Both the position numbers and the translations under genes were made by a program. A stretch of 16,962 nt of DNA. Origin: Pseudomarimonas sp964350895 (GTDB lineage Bacteria; Pseudomonadota; Gammaproteobacteria; Xanthomonadales; Xanthomonadaceae). Position 1 is the first letter of the stretch. The number at the start of each line of letters is the position of its first letter. Below the pieces are notes generated by a model that was given only the letters and a program-made list of their open reading frames with translations, had not been told where the DNA came from and searched no databases. Where the stretch lies: NCBI GenBank assembly GCA_964350895.1, contig CAYGMG010000085.1, positions 1 to 16,962 on the forward strand, read 5' to 3'. Positions 7,477-14,528 of the stretch are shown piece after piece.

Positions 7477-7697
7477 ACAGAACGCGATTCCTGCTCTGCA
7501 TCGTCGTCTGCCTGCTGCAGGCTGGATGCACTGCGCGCAACTGGTACCAGGGCAATCGCGCCGGCCTCGAGGAGCAATGCCGGCGCCTCGTCAACGAAGC
7601 CGAGTACCAGCGCTGCATGGCCGACGCGCGACTGAGCTACGAGGACTACCAGCGGCGACGCGAGGGCACCGACACGCCGGACACCATGCGCCGCTGA
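7473..7697 (+). CDS. Small putative lipoprotein
   Basis: A 74-residue protein with a lipoprotein-type signal: two early arginines, a hydrophobic stretch and LLQAGC with Cys19 as the likely lipidated residue. The -3 position is Gln instead of the usual Leu, so the lipobox is imperfect. The mature part is short, charged and probably helical (EEQCRRLVNEAEYQRCMADA), with two further cysteines at 36 and 49 that could form a disulfide. It overlaps the serine hydrolase gene by 4 bp, so the two are translationally coupled and may act together at the envelope. I do not recognise a named family. Confidence 0.75.
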   Translation: MNRTRFLLCIVVCLLQAGCTARNWYQGNRAGLEEQCRRLVNEAEYQRCMADARLSYEDYQRRREGTDTPDTMRR

Positions 7698-7810
7698 ACG
7701 GGTTGTTTCACGGTTGCTGCAGCGCAGCCGGGAGCTTTCGCGTGGCCGGCTGCCGGCTTCACCTCTGGCCGCGCCCCGGGATGCCGCAGTGCCGTGCCGG
7801 AGTCGATCGA

Positions 7811-8713
7811 TCAGTCGTCCTGGCTAGCCGCCTGCCGCGTGGCGCCGGGCGTGCTGCCGGTGACCCGCTTGTAGGCGCGTCGGAACGCGGCTTCGGTCGC
7901 GTAGCCGAGCCGTTCGCCAATCTGCGCCACTGACAGCTGACCGTGGCGCAGCAGCTGGCTCGCTTCGCGCATGCGCAGCTCGGCGACATACTGCAGCGGG
8001 CTGCAGTCGAGCAATTCGCGGAAGCGTTCGGTAAGCCGGCTGCGCGACAGCGCGGCGATCGCAGCGAGCCGGTCGAGGCTCCAGCCACGGCCCGGCTCGG
8101 CGTGCAGCGCAGCGAGCACCGGGGCGATCCGCGGATCGCCGAGCGCGGCGAGGAAGCCGTCGCCCAGATGCCCCGCGGCAAGCGCGCGACGCAGGACCAG
8201 GGCCAGCAGCACATCGGACAGCGCGTCCAGCAGCACGCCGCGTCCCGGCTGCGATTCCGCGTTCTCGACAGCGAGCATCTTCACTACCGGTTCCAGCGAG
8301 GCCGGTGTCTCGGCGGCGCGCAGCAGGATGAGGTCCGGCAGGCCACGCATCAAACGACGAAACTCGGTGTCTTCGCCTCGGTAAAGGCCGCAGACCAGCT
8401 GGGTATGCGGGCCCTCCGCAGCGGGCAGGCGCAAGGCGCCGCCGTCGATCAGGATCGGCGAGGCACTGACCGCATGCCAGCTGTCGCGCGGGAAGAACAT
8501 CAGGTCGCCGCTTTGCACCGACAGCGGCGCATCCAGATGGCGCATGTGCAGACAGCCCTGGCCGCGGGTCACCAGATGGTAGCTGGCCTGGGCCCGGTCG
8601 CTCGCGCTGAACTGCCAGTCCCCGCAGACCTTGGGCGTGGCATAGACATGACCGCGCAGGCCGATGCGGCGCAGCGCGCTGGACAGCAGGTCATCTGATT
8701 CATCAATACTCAA
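7811..8713 (-). CDS. AraC family transcriptional regulator with cupin-type sensor domain
   Basis: A 300-residue regulator. Residues about 10-130 resemble the cupin AraC-binding domain (GDWQFSA, YHLVTRGQG, SGDLMFFPRDSWH), which usually senses a small molecule. Residues about 205-295 are the double HTH, with SLDRLAAIAALSRSRLTERF in the first HTH and GYATEAAFRRAYKRVTGSTP as the family signature. The start is taken at TTG 8713, with GGAG 8 bases upstream; the frame is open to 8773, so a 320-residue form is possible. The gene is divergent from the MipA/OmpV gene, so it probably controls that gene or the mipA-SDR pair; the effector is unknown. Inverted repeats at 8806-8875 are candidate binding sites. 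Confidence 0.9.
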   Translation of the reverse strand: MSIDESDDLLSSALRRIGLRGHVYATPKVCGDWQFSASDRAQASYHLVTRGQGCLHMRHLDAPLSVQSGDLMFFPRDSWHAVSASPILIDGGALRLPAAEGPHTQLVCGLYRGEDTEFRRLMRGLPDLILLRAAETPASLEPVVKMLAVENAESQPGRGVLLDALSDVLLALVLRRALAAGHLGDGFLAALGDPRIAPVLAALHAEPGRGWSLDRLAAIAALSRSRLTERFRELLDCSPLQYVAELRMREASQLLRHGQLSVAQIGERLGYATEAAFRRAYKRVTGSTPGATRQAASQDD

Positions 8714-8805
8714 TCGGCACGCTCCGGTATCGCCCTGGGCAAAGCGGAGTGCACTGCCCGTTGCGGCCAGCAAGGGACAAGGCCCGCGCCCGGGCCCGAT
8801 GGCGG

Positions 8806-8875
8806 GCGTTGTGCAACGCAGCTCTCAGCCCGCGGAACACGGGCAGCCGTCCGATTGTCGCGGCAAGCTGCGTTG
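8806..8875. promoter_or_regulatory. Inverted repeats between the AraC regulator and MipA/OmpV gene
   Basis: A perfect 10-bp inverted repeat, CAACGCAGCT (8814-8823) and AGCTGCGTTG (8866-8875), has a 42-bp spacer. The left arm overlaps a second dyad, GCGTTG-TG-CAACGC (8806-8819). Both lie in the 227-bp gap between the divergent genes, suiting a regulator that binds separated half-sites. A smaller dyad, TTCAC-TGAT-GTGAA (8908-8921), lies just before the mipA ribosome binding site. Confidence 0.4.
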
Positions 8876-8940
8876 AGGGAAAGACGCCCGCTACACGGCG
8901 CCCGGTGTTCACTGATGTGAATCCAAGAGGTGTGAGCGCC

Positions 8941-9729
8941 ATGTTTCGTCCCTTGAACCTTGCCGCCCTGCTTTGCATTGCCCTGCCCTGTATTGCCGTG
9001 TTCCCGACCGCGCTCAAGGCCCAGCCGGCCGATACGGGCTGGAGCGTCGGGTTGGGCGCGGTAGTCATCGATAGTCCGTACGCTGGCGAAGGCACCCGCG
9101 TGCGCGCACTTCCGTTCTTTTCCTGGCAGGGTGAGCGTGCCTACCTTCGCGGCCTCGAACTTGGGCTGCGCGCCTGGGAAGAGGGCCCCTGGACGCTGGA
9201 ACTTGCCCTGTCCGCGCGGCTTGACGGCTTCGATGCGCGCGACCTTGGCCGACGCGAGCTGGCCGCCAACGGCCTTCAGCGCGATCTGTTGGACGACCGC
9301 GATGATGGCCTCGACGCCTCGGCGACGGTCAGCTACGCCTCCGCGGCACTGAACATCGACTTCGAACTACGCCACGACATCTCCGGAGCCAGCGAAGGCG
9401 GCGAGGCACGGCTGCGCCTAGGCCGCGCGCTGCGCGCCGAAGGCTGGCTGTGGACGCCCTATGCCCAGGCTCGCTGGCTGTCGTCGGACCTCAGCGGCTA
9501 CTACTACGGCATCAGCGATCGCGAAATGGCCCGAGGCCTCCCCGGCTACCGTCCCGGCAGCGCGCTGCAGGCGGAAATCGGCGTATCGATCAATCGGCGG
9601 CTTGGCGAGCAGTGGTTCGTGTTCGGCAATCTGCGTCACGCGGCCCTGCCCGAGGCGCTGTCCGACAGCCCCCTGCTGGATGCCGAAAGCGAGTCGGCCC
9701 TGTTCATGGCGATAGGCCGGCGTTTCTGA
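8941..9729 (+). CDS. MipA/OmpV family outer-membrane protein
   Basis: A 262-residue beta-barrel protein of the MipA/OmpV family. A signal peptide ends near residue 27 (ALKA-QP). The mature part has alternating amphipathic strands, the family-typical region SGYYYGISDREMARGLPGY, and a C-terminal phenylalanine (AIGRRF) as needed for barrel assembly. Family members act in outer-membrane scaffolding of murein enzymes or as porin-like proteins; which applies here cannot be told. The start at 8941 follows AAGAGGTG 8 bases upstream, a strong site; the frame is open upstream but without a signal peptide. The SDR gene starts 1 bp after its stop, so the two are co-transcribed. Control by the divergent AraC protein is likely. 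Confidence 0.9.
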   Translation: MFRPLNLAALLCIALPCIAVFPTALKAQPADTGWSVGLGAVVIDSPYAGEGTRVRALPFFSWQGERAYLRGLELGLRAWEEGPWTLELALSARLDGFDARDLGRRELAANGLQRDLLDDRDDGLDASATVSYASAALNIDFELRHDISGASEGGEARLRLGRALRAEGWLWTPYAQARWLSSDLSGYYYGISDREMARGLPGYRPGSALQAEIGVSINRRLGEQWFVFGNLRHAALPEALSDSPLLDAESESALFMAIGRRF

Positions 9730-9730
9730 G

Positions 9731-10657
9731 ATGGCCCATCCGCTTGCCAGCCTGCTGTTCTACGCGCGGTTCTTCCACAGCTTCTCGCGGCTGGGAGTGT
9801 GGCGCTGCCAGCGCGGCGCGCCGGCTCCGGATGATGCCTTCCACGGCCAGCACTGGCTGGTCAGCGGCGCCACTGACGGCATCGGCCGCGCCATCGCAGA
9901 AGGCGCGGCACAGCGCGGCGCCCTGGTCAGCGCGCTTGGACGCAATCCCGAAAAGCTTGAAGCCCTCCGCCGCGCCCTGCCGCCCGGACGCCTGCAGCCG
10001 ATTCGCTGCGATCTGTCCATGCGCGCCGACACCCTGCGCGCCATCGCCGCGATCGACCGCCCCATCGACGTGCTGGTCAACAACGTCGGCGTCATGCTGC
10101 ATGACTACGGGCAAACTGCGGAAGGCGCCGAGCGCAGCGTCGCTACCAACCTGCTGGTTCCCTTCGCCATGACCGAAGCCCTGCGCGAGAACGGCCAACT
10201 GACCGCTGAAGCGCTGATCCTCAACATGAGTTCAGGAGGCATGTACGGCGCCCGTCTCGACCTTGACCAGCTGGAGGTCTCCAGCGCCGCGCAGCACGAC
10301 GGATTCATGGCCTACGCCCAGCACAAGCGCGCCCAGGCGGTGCTGTGCGAATACTGGAATGCGCAGTCCGCTTCGCGCGTGGCGCACGTCATGCACCCCG
10401 GCTGGGTGGATACGCCCGGCGTGCAAAGCGCGCTGCCGGCATTCCGCCGCACCCTTGGCAAGCTGCTCCGCTCCGCCGGGGAAGGGGCCGACGTCGCCCT
10501 GTGGCTGGCGCACCAGCGACCCGATGCTGCGACAAAGATCTGGCACGACCGCGCCGCGCATGACCTGCACGCTTTCAGTCTGAGCAAGGGCGGCGCCGAT
10601 TCAACACAGCTCGTCACCTGGCTGCGTGAGCGGCTGGCAAAGCTGGCGACGGGCTGA
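9731..10657 (+). CDS. Short-chain dehydrogenase/reductase, DHRS12-like
   Basis: A 308-residue NAD(P)-dependent oxidoreductase. It has the Rossmann glycine motif SGATDGIG (45-52), NNVG (117-120, normally NNAG), Asn140, Ser167/168 and the catalytic YxxxK with Tyr195 and Lys199, then PGWVDTPG (223-230). The N-terminal extension of about 40 residues before the Rossmann fold (LLFYARFFHSFSRLG) and the late segment WHDRAAHDLHAF resemble DHRS12-type proteins. No signal peptide; probably cytosolic, possibly membrane-associated through the N-terminal segment. It begins 1 bp after the MipA/OmpV stop without its own clear ribosome binding site, so translation is coupled. Substrate is unknown; coupling of an SDR to an outer-membrane protein is not explained by either family. 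Confidence 0.88.
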   Translation: MAHPLASLLFYARFFHSFSRLGVWRCQRGAPAPDDAFHGQHWLVSGATDGIGRAIAEGAAQRGALVSALGRNPEKLEALRRALPPGRLQPIRCDLSMRADTLRAIAAIDRPIDVLVNNVGVMLHDYGQTAEGAERSVATNLLVPFAMTEALRENGQLTAEALILNMSSGGMYGARLDLDQLEVSSAAQHDGFMAYAQHKRAQAVLCEYWNAQSASRVAHVMHPGWVDTPGVQSALPAFRRTLGKLLRSAGEGADVALWLAHQRPDAATKIWHDRAAHDLHAFSLSKGGADSTQLVTWLRERLAKLATG

Positions 10658-10675
10658 CACGGCCCCACGTTCCCA

Positions 10676-10797
10676 TTGCAGGAACGGGCTTGCCCGCGAC
10701 CGCAGCGCCGCGGGTTTGCCACGGACCGCGGCTGGAGCGGAACTCCGCGGTCGCGCCCAAGGGCGCGCCTGCAAAAAAGCGCGCCCAAGGGCGCTGC
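10676..10797. repeat. REP/BIME-like cluster of three hairpin units
   Basis: Copy 1 (10676-10701, plus orientation) and copy 2 (10749-10774, opposite orientation) share TTGCAGG at one end and CGCGACC at the other, but their stems differ in compensating ways: CGGGC-TT-GCCCG against CGCCC-TT-GGGCG. A third, shorter hairpin (GCGCCC-AA-GGGCGC, 10781-10794) lies 6 bp beyond copy 2, across an A6 run. The opposed pair with a short linker is the layout of bacterial interspersed mosaic elements. The third hairpin followed by T6 on the minus strand also looks like a minus-strand intrinsic terminator. A separate stem CGTTCC/GGAACG (10668-10686) overlaps copy 1 and may end the SDR transcript. The rest of 10658-10895 has no gene. 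Confidence 0.7.
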
Positions 10798-10895
10798 TAG
10801 ACACCGACAACGCAAGGTCAGCGGCAATCGCGGCATGCCCGACACAGTCCGTAGCGAATAAACGAGTAGGCTCTACACGCGTGCCCAATGCCTCC

Positions 10896-11369
10896 ATGCC
10901 CCTGATGCACCGCTTCCTGTCCTGCCTGCTCATCCTGCTTGCGCCGCAGACTGCCGCGGCCGAAGGCATTCCCGCGCTCGATCTGCTGGACCTCGCTGAA
11001 GCACACTACGTTGACAAGGGGCGCTCGCAGGCACTGGAAGACTTCAGCCAAGACCCGCGCTTCATCTCCGGCGCGCTGTACGTGCTCTGCGTTGATCAGC
11101 AGGACAGGCTGAGCGCAAGCGGCGGCTTTCCGAAGATGGTCGGGCTGTCGGTGAATATTCTGGAGATCGGCGGACAGAGCGGCCTGGTGGCCACGGCCCG
11201 GGCCAAACTCAAGGAGTCCGAGGACGGCCAGATCGACTATGCGTGGCTGAACCCGACCACAGGCATCATCGAAACCAAGCGCACCCACTTCCGCGACTTC
11301 GGTGCGGACCTCTGCGGCGTTGGTGTGTACCAGCCGAGTTCGACATCGGGTCCACCGCGTCGGCGCTGA
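10896..11369 (+). CDS. Solitary secreted Cache-domain (sCache-like) protein
   Basis: A 157-residue protein with a signal peptide (about 1-22, TAAA-EG) and one small Cache-type sensor domain. The pattern KGRSQALEDFSQDPRFISGALYVLC..., SASGGFPKMVG, IDYAWLNPTTG and ETKRTHF..GVGVY (about 41-145) matches single-Cache domains, which bind small ligands outside the inner membrane in chemoreceptors and kinases. Here no membrane helix or output domain follows, so it is probably a free periplasmic ligand-binding protein. The start is uncertain: ATG 10896 gives a clean signal peptide but no good ribosome binding site; ATG 10905 and GTG 10881 are alternatives. It lies downstream of the REP-like cluster and convergent with the next gene. 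Confidence 0.75.
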   Translation: MPLMHRFLSCLLILLAPQTAAAEGIPALDLLDLAEAHYVDKGRSQALEDFSQDPRFISGALYVLCVDQQDRLSASGGFPKMVGLSVNILEIGGQSGLVATARAKLKESEDGQIDYAWLNPTTGIIETKRTHFRDFGADLCGVGVYQPSSTSGPPRRR

Positions 11370-11455
11370 TTGTTGCTTTCGATGTGCCTGACCGCACAGG
11401 CGACCGAAGGCGCGCAGGCCGCAACACCGACTCGGACTTCAATCCTCGGCAGATC

Positions 11456-12019
11456 TCAGCCCCGCGGCGAGCCCTTGGTCAGCCGTGCCAGCGCACGCCA
11501 AAGCGCGTGTGCCAGCCACGAGAAGGTCGCGACGATGGCGGCCGCCATGAGTGACAGCACGCCGCCAAACACGATCATCATTCCCAGCACAAAACCGAGC
11601 ACGTACTCACCGCGATGGATTGGCAGCAGCAGTCCGATCAGGAACAGGCTCAGGAACAGGTACGGCTCCCAGCCAAAGTCCAGCACGAATGAGGTCGCCA
11701 GCGCGCCACCGTAGATCAGTGCGCCGAGAAACGCCGGCAGCGCGCGCAGAATCTTCCCCGACACGCCATCGCCCTGCCCCGGCCTGGCCGGCCGTCGAAG
11801 CACCTGGCCAGCCGCCCACAATGCCAGCGCCGGAACCAGCAGCACGCCCCACCAGTTCGACATCGCTGGCATGTCGGCGCGGGCCAGGAAGTGGTGGCTG
11901 ACCACGCCACCGTGGGTCGCTTCCCATCCCAGATGCAGGGCCACCAGTACCAGCACGCCCAGCACGATGCCCCACTGCGCCTGCCTGGATGAAGTCGATG
12001 TCGAACCGAAGGTAGTCAT
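11456..12019 (-). CDS. Polytopic membrane protein of unknown function
   Basis: A 187-residue protein with about six predicted membrane helices, at roughly 15-32, 55-74, 92-114, 119-133, 138-155 and 156-173. A conserved-looking loop HGGVVSHHFLARADMPAMSNWW (about 36-57) holds three histidines between helices 1 and 2 and could bind a metal or ligand; that is speculation. The start at 12019 is supported by GAGGAG 9 bases upstream; the frame is open to 12151 but that extension is polar and improbable. It is divergent from the metallo-hydrolase gene (229 bp between starts) and convergent with the Cache gene. No function can be assigned. Confidence 0.8.
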   Translation of the reverse strand: MTTFGSTSTSSRQAQWGIVLGVLVLVALHLGWEATHGGVVSHHFLARADMPAMSNWWGVLLVPALALWAAGQVLRRPARPGQGDGVSGKILRALPAFLGALIYGGALATSFVLDFGWEPYLFLSLFLIGLLLPIHRGEYVLGFVLGMMIVFGGVLSLMAAAIVATFSWLAHALWRALARLTKGSPRG

Positions 12020-12248
12020 GATCCCGTTCTCCTCACGGCTTCCACTCGAGCCGGATCGTGGCGCCGCACTTTTGCCGAGCAGCCCACGGAATGCAAGCGA
12101 TGTGTTCCTATCAGTTCGTTTGCCCGGCACATCCTTGCTCGAAGACGACAACGAGGACGATGCTCGGCAGTTCGCGGCGAAGCGAGGCCGTCTCGATATC
12201 CTCTCGCGATAGACTCGGCCGCTGGCTCGCTACCGGTTGTTTCCTCCC

Positions 12249-13202
12249 ATGAGATTCATTTCTGCACTGATCTTCCTGTACCTGTTTGCGCTGTCGCCGC
12301 TCAGAGCCGATAGCCCGCAAGGCTTTCACCAGGTCGGAGCGCTGCGCGTAACCACCCTGTCCACCATGCTCGCCAGCCAGGGCATCGGCGAGTGGGGCTA
12401 CGCTGCACTGATCGAAGTGGACGGAAGGAAGATCCTGTTCGACACCGGTCATCGGCCGGACACGGTGCTCGAGAACGCGCGAGAGCTGGGAATCGACCTC
12501 TCAGATGTCGAGGACGTGATCCTCAGCCACAACCACGGCGATCACACCGGCGGCCTGCTCAGACTGCGCGAGGCGCTCACCCCGAGCAATCCGCAAGCCT
12601 TGTCGCGGGTCCACGTCGGACGCGGCATCTTCAGCGAGCGCGTCGGCGGCGGCGAGCGGCTGGCCTCGATGCGCGCCGCGCTGCGCGCCCAGGGCGTGGC
12701 AATCCATGAGTACGCCGATGCAACCCAGCTCTATCCCGGCGTCTGGCTGACCGGCAATGTCGAACGCGTGCATCCGGAGCGCAACTGGGGCGGACACGGG
12801 CGCATCCGCACCGCCGAGGGCGATATCGAAGACACCATTCCCGAGGACCTGTCCCTGGTGATCGACACCGCGCAAGGCTTCGTGCTGATCTCGGGCTGCG
12901 GCCACGCCGGCATCGTCAACACCATGGAACACGTGGTCAAGCAGATCCACGCCGGCCGCATCGATGTCGCCATCGGCGGGTTCCATCTGGTCAGCGCCAG
13001 TGATGAACACCTTGGCTGGACCGCAGACAAGCTCAAGTCGTTCGGCGTGACCAGAATGATCGGCGCCCACTGCACCGGCATCGACGCCCTCTACACCCTG
13101 CGCCGGCTGATGCAGTCCGATCGCTCCAGGATGGTCGTCGGCGCCGTCGGCGACCAGTTCAGCCTTGAACATGGCGTTCGCGCAGCGCCAATCGCGAGAT
13201 AG
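12249..13202 (+). CDS. Exported metallo-beta-lactamase-fold hydrolase (DHPS-like group)
   Basis: A 317-residue binuclear metal hydrolase. The zinc motif HxHxDH is HNHGDH at residues 94-99, with further likely ligands His219 (GCGHAGIVN), and the late histidines His246 (GGFHL) and His274 (GAHCTG). The sequence order LFDTGHRPDTVLENARELGIDLSDVEDVILSHNHGDHTGG and GCGHAGIVNT resembles the group named after 7,8-dihydropterin-6-methyl-4-(beta-D-ribofuranosyl)-aminobenzene 5'-phosphate synthase, not antibiotic-hydrolysing enzymes. An N-terminal signal peptide (about 1-20, PLRA-DS) sends it to the periplasm, which is unusual for that group. The ATG at 12249 has no clear ribosome binding site; a TTG at 12237 in the same frame is possible. 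Substrate unknown. Confidence 0.88.
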   Translation: MRFISALIFLYLFALSPLRADSPQGFHQVGALRVTTLSTMLASQGIGEWGYAALIEVDGRKILFDTGHRPDTVLENARELGIDLSDVEDVILSHNHGDHTGGLLRLREALTPSNPQALSRVHVGRGIFSERVGGGERLASMRAALRAQGVAIHEYADATQLYPGVWLTGNVERVHPERNWGGHGRIRTAEGDIEDTIPEDLSLVIDTAQGFVLISGCGHAGIVNTMEHVVKQIHAGRIDVAIGGFHLVSASDEHLGWTADKLKSFGVTRMIGAHCTGIDALYTLRRLMQSDRSRMVVGAVGDQFSLEHGVRAAPIAR

Positions 13203-13280
13203 CCGCCTACGCGTACGCGCATGGCAGGCTGCCGGGTTGCCCGGAGTCCTATCCCACATTTTTCAGGCGGCGCACAGGAT

Positions 13281-13380
13281 CTGTCGTTGGGCTTGCCTTG
13301 GTACAGGGTCGCGCGGTCATTGCGGTGATCTACCGAGCGGGCCTGTTGCGACGACCGATGCCGGCGCGCCTTTCCGGGCG
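13281..13380. repeat. Dispersed repeat family 2, copy A
   Basis: Aligns without gaps to 16781-16880, with 63 of 100 bases identical by hand count. Best-kept blocks are CTGTCGTT, GCCTTG, AGCGGGCCTG and GATC-ACC. Both copies lie just after a plus-strand hydrolase gene. Gap-free divergence suggests either a constrained element or old coding sequence. No named family recognised. Confidence 0.5.
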
Positions 13381-13573
13381 GCCGCACCGGGTGATCGAGG
13401 GAGGCGAACTGTGTTTCAAGCCATATCGGGCGCGGGCCGCAAGGTCTCGAGCGCATCCAGTACAGCGCCGCTGGCAAGACGATGGAACGGGCTGTGCACA
13501 AGGCGCAACCTTCCCCGGTGCCCTGACAGCAAAGGCAAGGGCTGGTCGAATCGCAAATCAGCGATGTAAGCTA

Positions 13574-13594
13574 TACCAGACATCTAGTCAGGTA
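13574..13594. promoter_or_regulatory. Dyad just upstream of the membrane protein/Xre operon
   Basis: Arms TACCAGAC and GTCAGGTA pair at 7 of 8 positions around a 5-bp centre. The left arm overlaps TATACC, a possible -10. CAGACAT also occurs twice (13577-13583 and 13598-13604), exactly 21 bp apart, two helical turns. The dyad ends 10 bp before the start codon. The Xre-type protein at 14216-14437 is the obvious candidate ligand, which is inferred. Confidence 0.45.
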
Positions 13595-13604
13595 CAGCAG
13601 ACAT

Positions 13605-14219
13605 ATGCGCAGCATCCTCGGAGTACTGATGGGCGGCTTCGGCCTGGGCGTGGTGCTGGCCCTCTCGGCGGGCAGCCTGCCGGTCCCCGGCGGCCTGATC
13701 GGCTTCGGCCTGATGCTGATCGCGGCGCTGATGGTGCGCCGACGCTGGGGCTTGCTGGCTGACGCGGCGCCGGGCACGCCTGAGCGTCAGCTGTGGATTT
13801 CGCTTGCCGGCAATGCGCTGGTCGGCGCGCACCTGCTCACCACCCTGATCGACATCGGTCCGCGGATGCTGATGCACACCCCCAGGGCGCACGCGCTGGG
13901 CATCGACAGCTGGACCCTGGTTGGCGGCGCCGTGCTGGCCTACTTGATCGCCCGTGAGCCGCGGCCGCGCCGCGATGAGCGTGATGCATTCATCGCCGTC
14001 CGTGGCCTGCGCGCCGGTTACTACGCCCTGGTCGCCGTATTGATTGCGCAGATCCTCATGCTCGGCTTCGCTCAGGGCGGGCCGGTCGCCCAGCTTTCGC
14101 ATCCGTTGATCGCCCATGCGCTGATCCTGGCCCTGATCTGCTCGGTCCTGGTCGATGCCTTCGAGCGCCTGCGCCTGTACGCACGCGACGCCGCTGACAG
14201 CGGCGAGGATGCCTCGTGA
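13605..14219 (+). CDS. Polytopic membrane protein, DUF2178-like
   Basis: A 204-residue inner-membrane protein with about six predicted helices, at roughly 3-22, 29-45, 63-84, 102-116, 136-156 and 166-185. The cytosolic-type segment RRDERDAFIAVRGLRAGYYALV (about 122-143) resembles the DERD motif of small membrane proteins such as DUF2178 that pair with Xre regulators; the family call is tentative. Its stop overlaps the regulator start (GTGA), so the two are translationally coupled. The start ATG lies 10 bp after a dyad; a ribosome binding site is weak. Function unknown; it may sense or relay membrane conditions to the regulator. Confidence 0.75.
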   Translation: MRSILGVLMGGFGLGVVLALSAGSLPVPGGLIGFGLMLIAALMVRRRWGLLADAAPGTPERQLWISLAGNALVGAHLLTTLIDIGPRMLMHTPRAHALGIDSWTLVGGAVLAYLIAREPRPRRDERDAFIAVRGLRAGYYALVAVLIAQILMLGFAQGGPVAQLSHPLIAHALILALICSVLVDAFERLRLYARDAADSGEDAS

Positions 14220-14437
14220 GCGAGACCCCGATCGGCAACCACCTGCGGCGCCTGCGCTTCGAGCACGGCGAGCGTTCGCAGGCGGCGCTGGCGGCTGAGG
14301 TCGGGGTCACCCGGCAGACCATCATCGCGATCGAGAACGGCCGCTACGCGCCCTCGCTGGAGCTGGCGATGCGCCTGGCGCGCGCCTTCGATCGCAGCGT
14401 TGACGAAGTGTTTTTCTGGATCGACGACAGCAGCTAG
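14216..14437 (+). CDS. Small Xre-family HTH regulator (YgzD-like)
   Basis: A 73-residue protein, nearly all one Cro/C1 HTH: SQAALAAEVGVTRQTIIAIE (residues 21-40), then NGRYAPSLELAMRLARAF and the ending DEVFFWID, which are typical of the short YgzD-like regulators. The GTG start overlaps the membrane-protein stop by 4 bp and has GAGG 7 bases upstream. It lacks any sensor domain, so a signal probably comes from its membrane partner. It probably represses its own operon at the dyad 13574-13594 (inferred). Confidence 0.9.
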   Translation: MSETPIGNHLRRLRFEHGERSQAALAAEVGVTRQTIIAIENGRYAPSLELAMRLARAFDRSVDEVFFWIDDSS

Positions 14438-14528
14438 TGTCCTGCGACGCAGCCCGGGTAGCGACCACCCCGCGCGTCGACCGCGCATCCACCTGCTTCA
14501 CCCGCACTTCCACCCAAGGAACACCCCC

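Larger units (their letters stand above)
13203..13604. other. 402-bp intergenic region with no convincing gene
   Basis: The open frames here lack start signals, and none looks like a real protein. It holds a dispersed repeat (13281-13380) and, at its right end, a dyad before the next gene (13574-13594). Bases 13386-13560 show nothing I can name; they could be decayed coding sequence. Confidence 0.6.

Noticed and set aside
12249..13202. Reading the metallo-hydrolase as a carbapenemase
   Set aside because: Length and the DTGHRPDTVLENA and GCGHAGIVN motifs point to the DHPS-like group.
12501..13259. Minus-strand open frame opposite the metallo-hydrolase
   Set aside because: Antisense shadow of a gene with intact metal ligands.
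13165..13569. Possible small genes between 13203 and 13604
   Set aside because: No ribosome binding site, no domain, arginine/alanine-rich translations in several frames.
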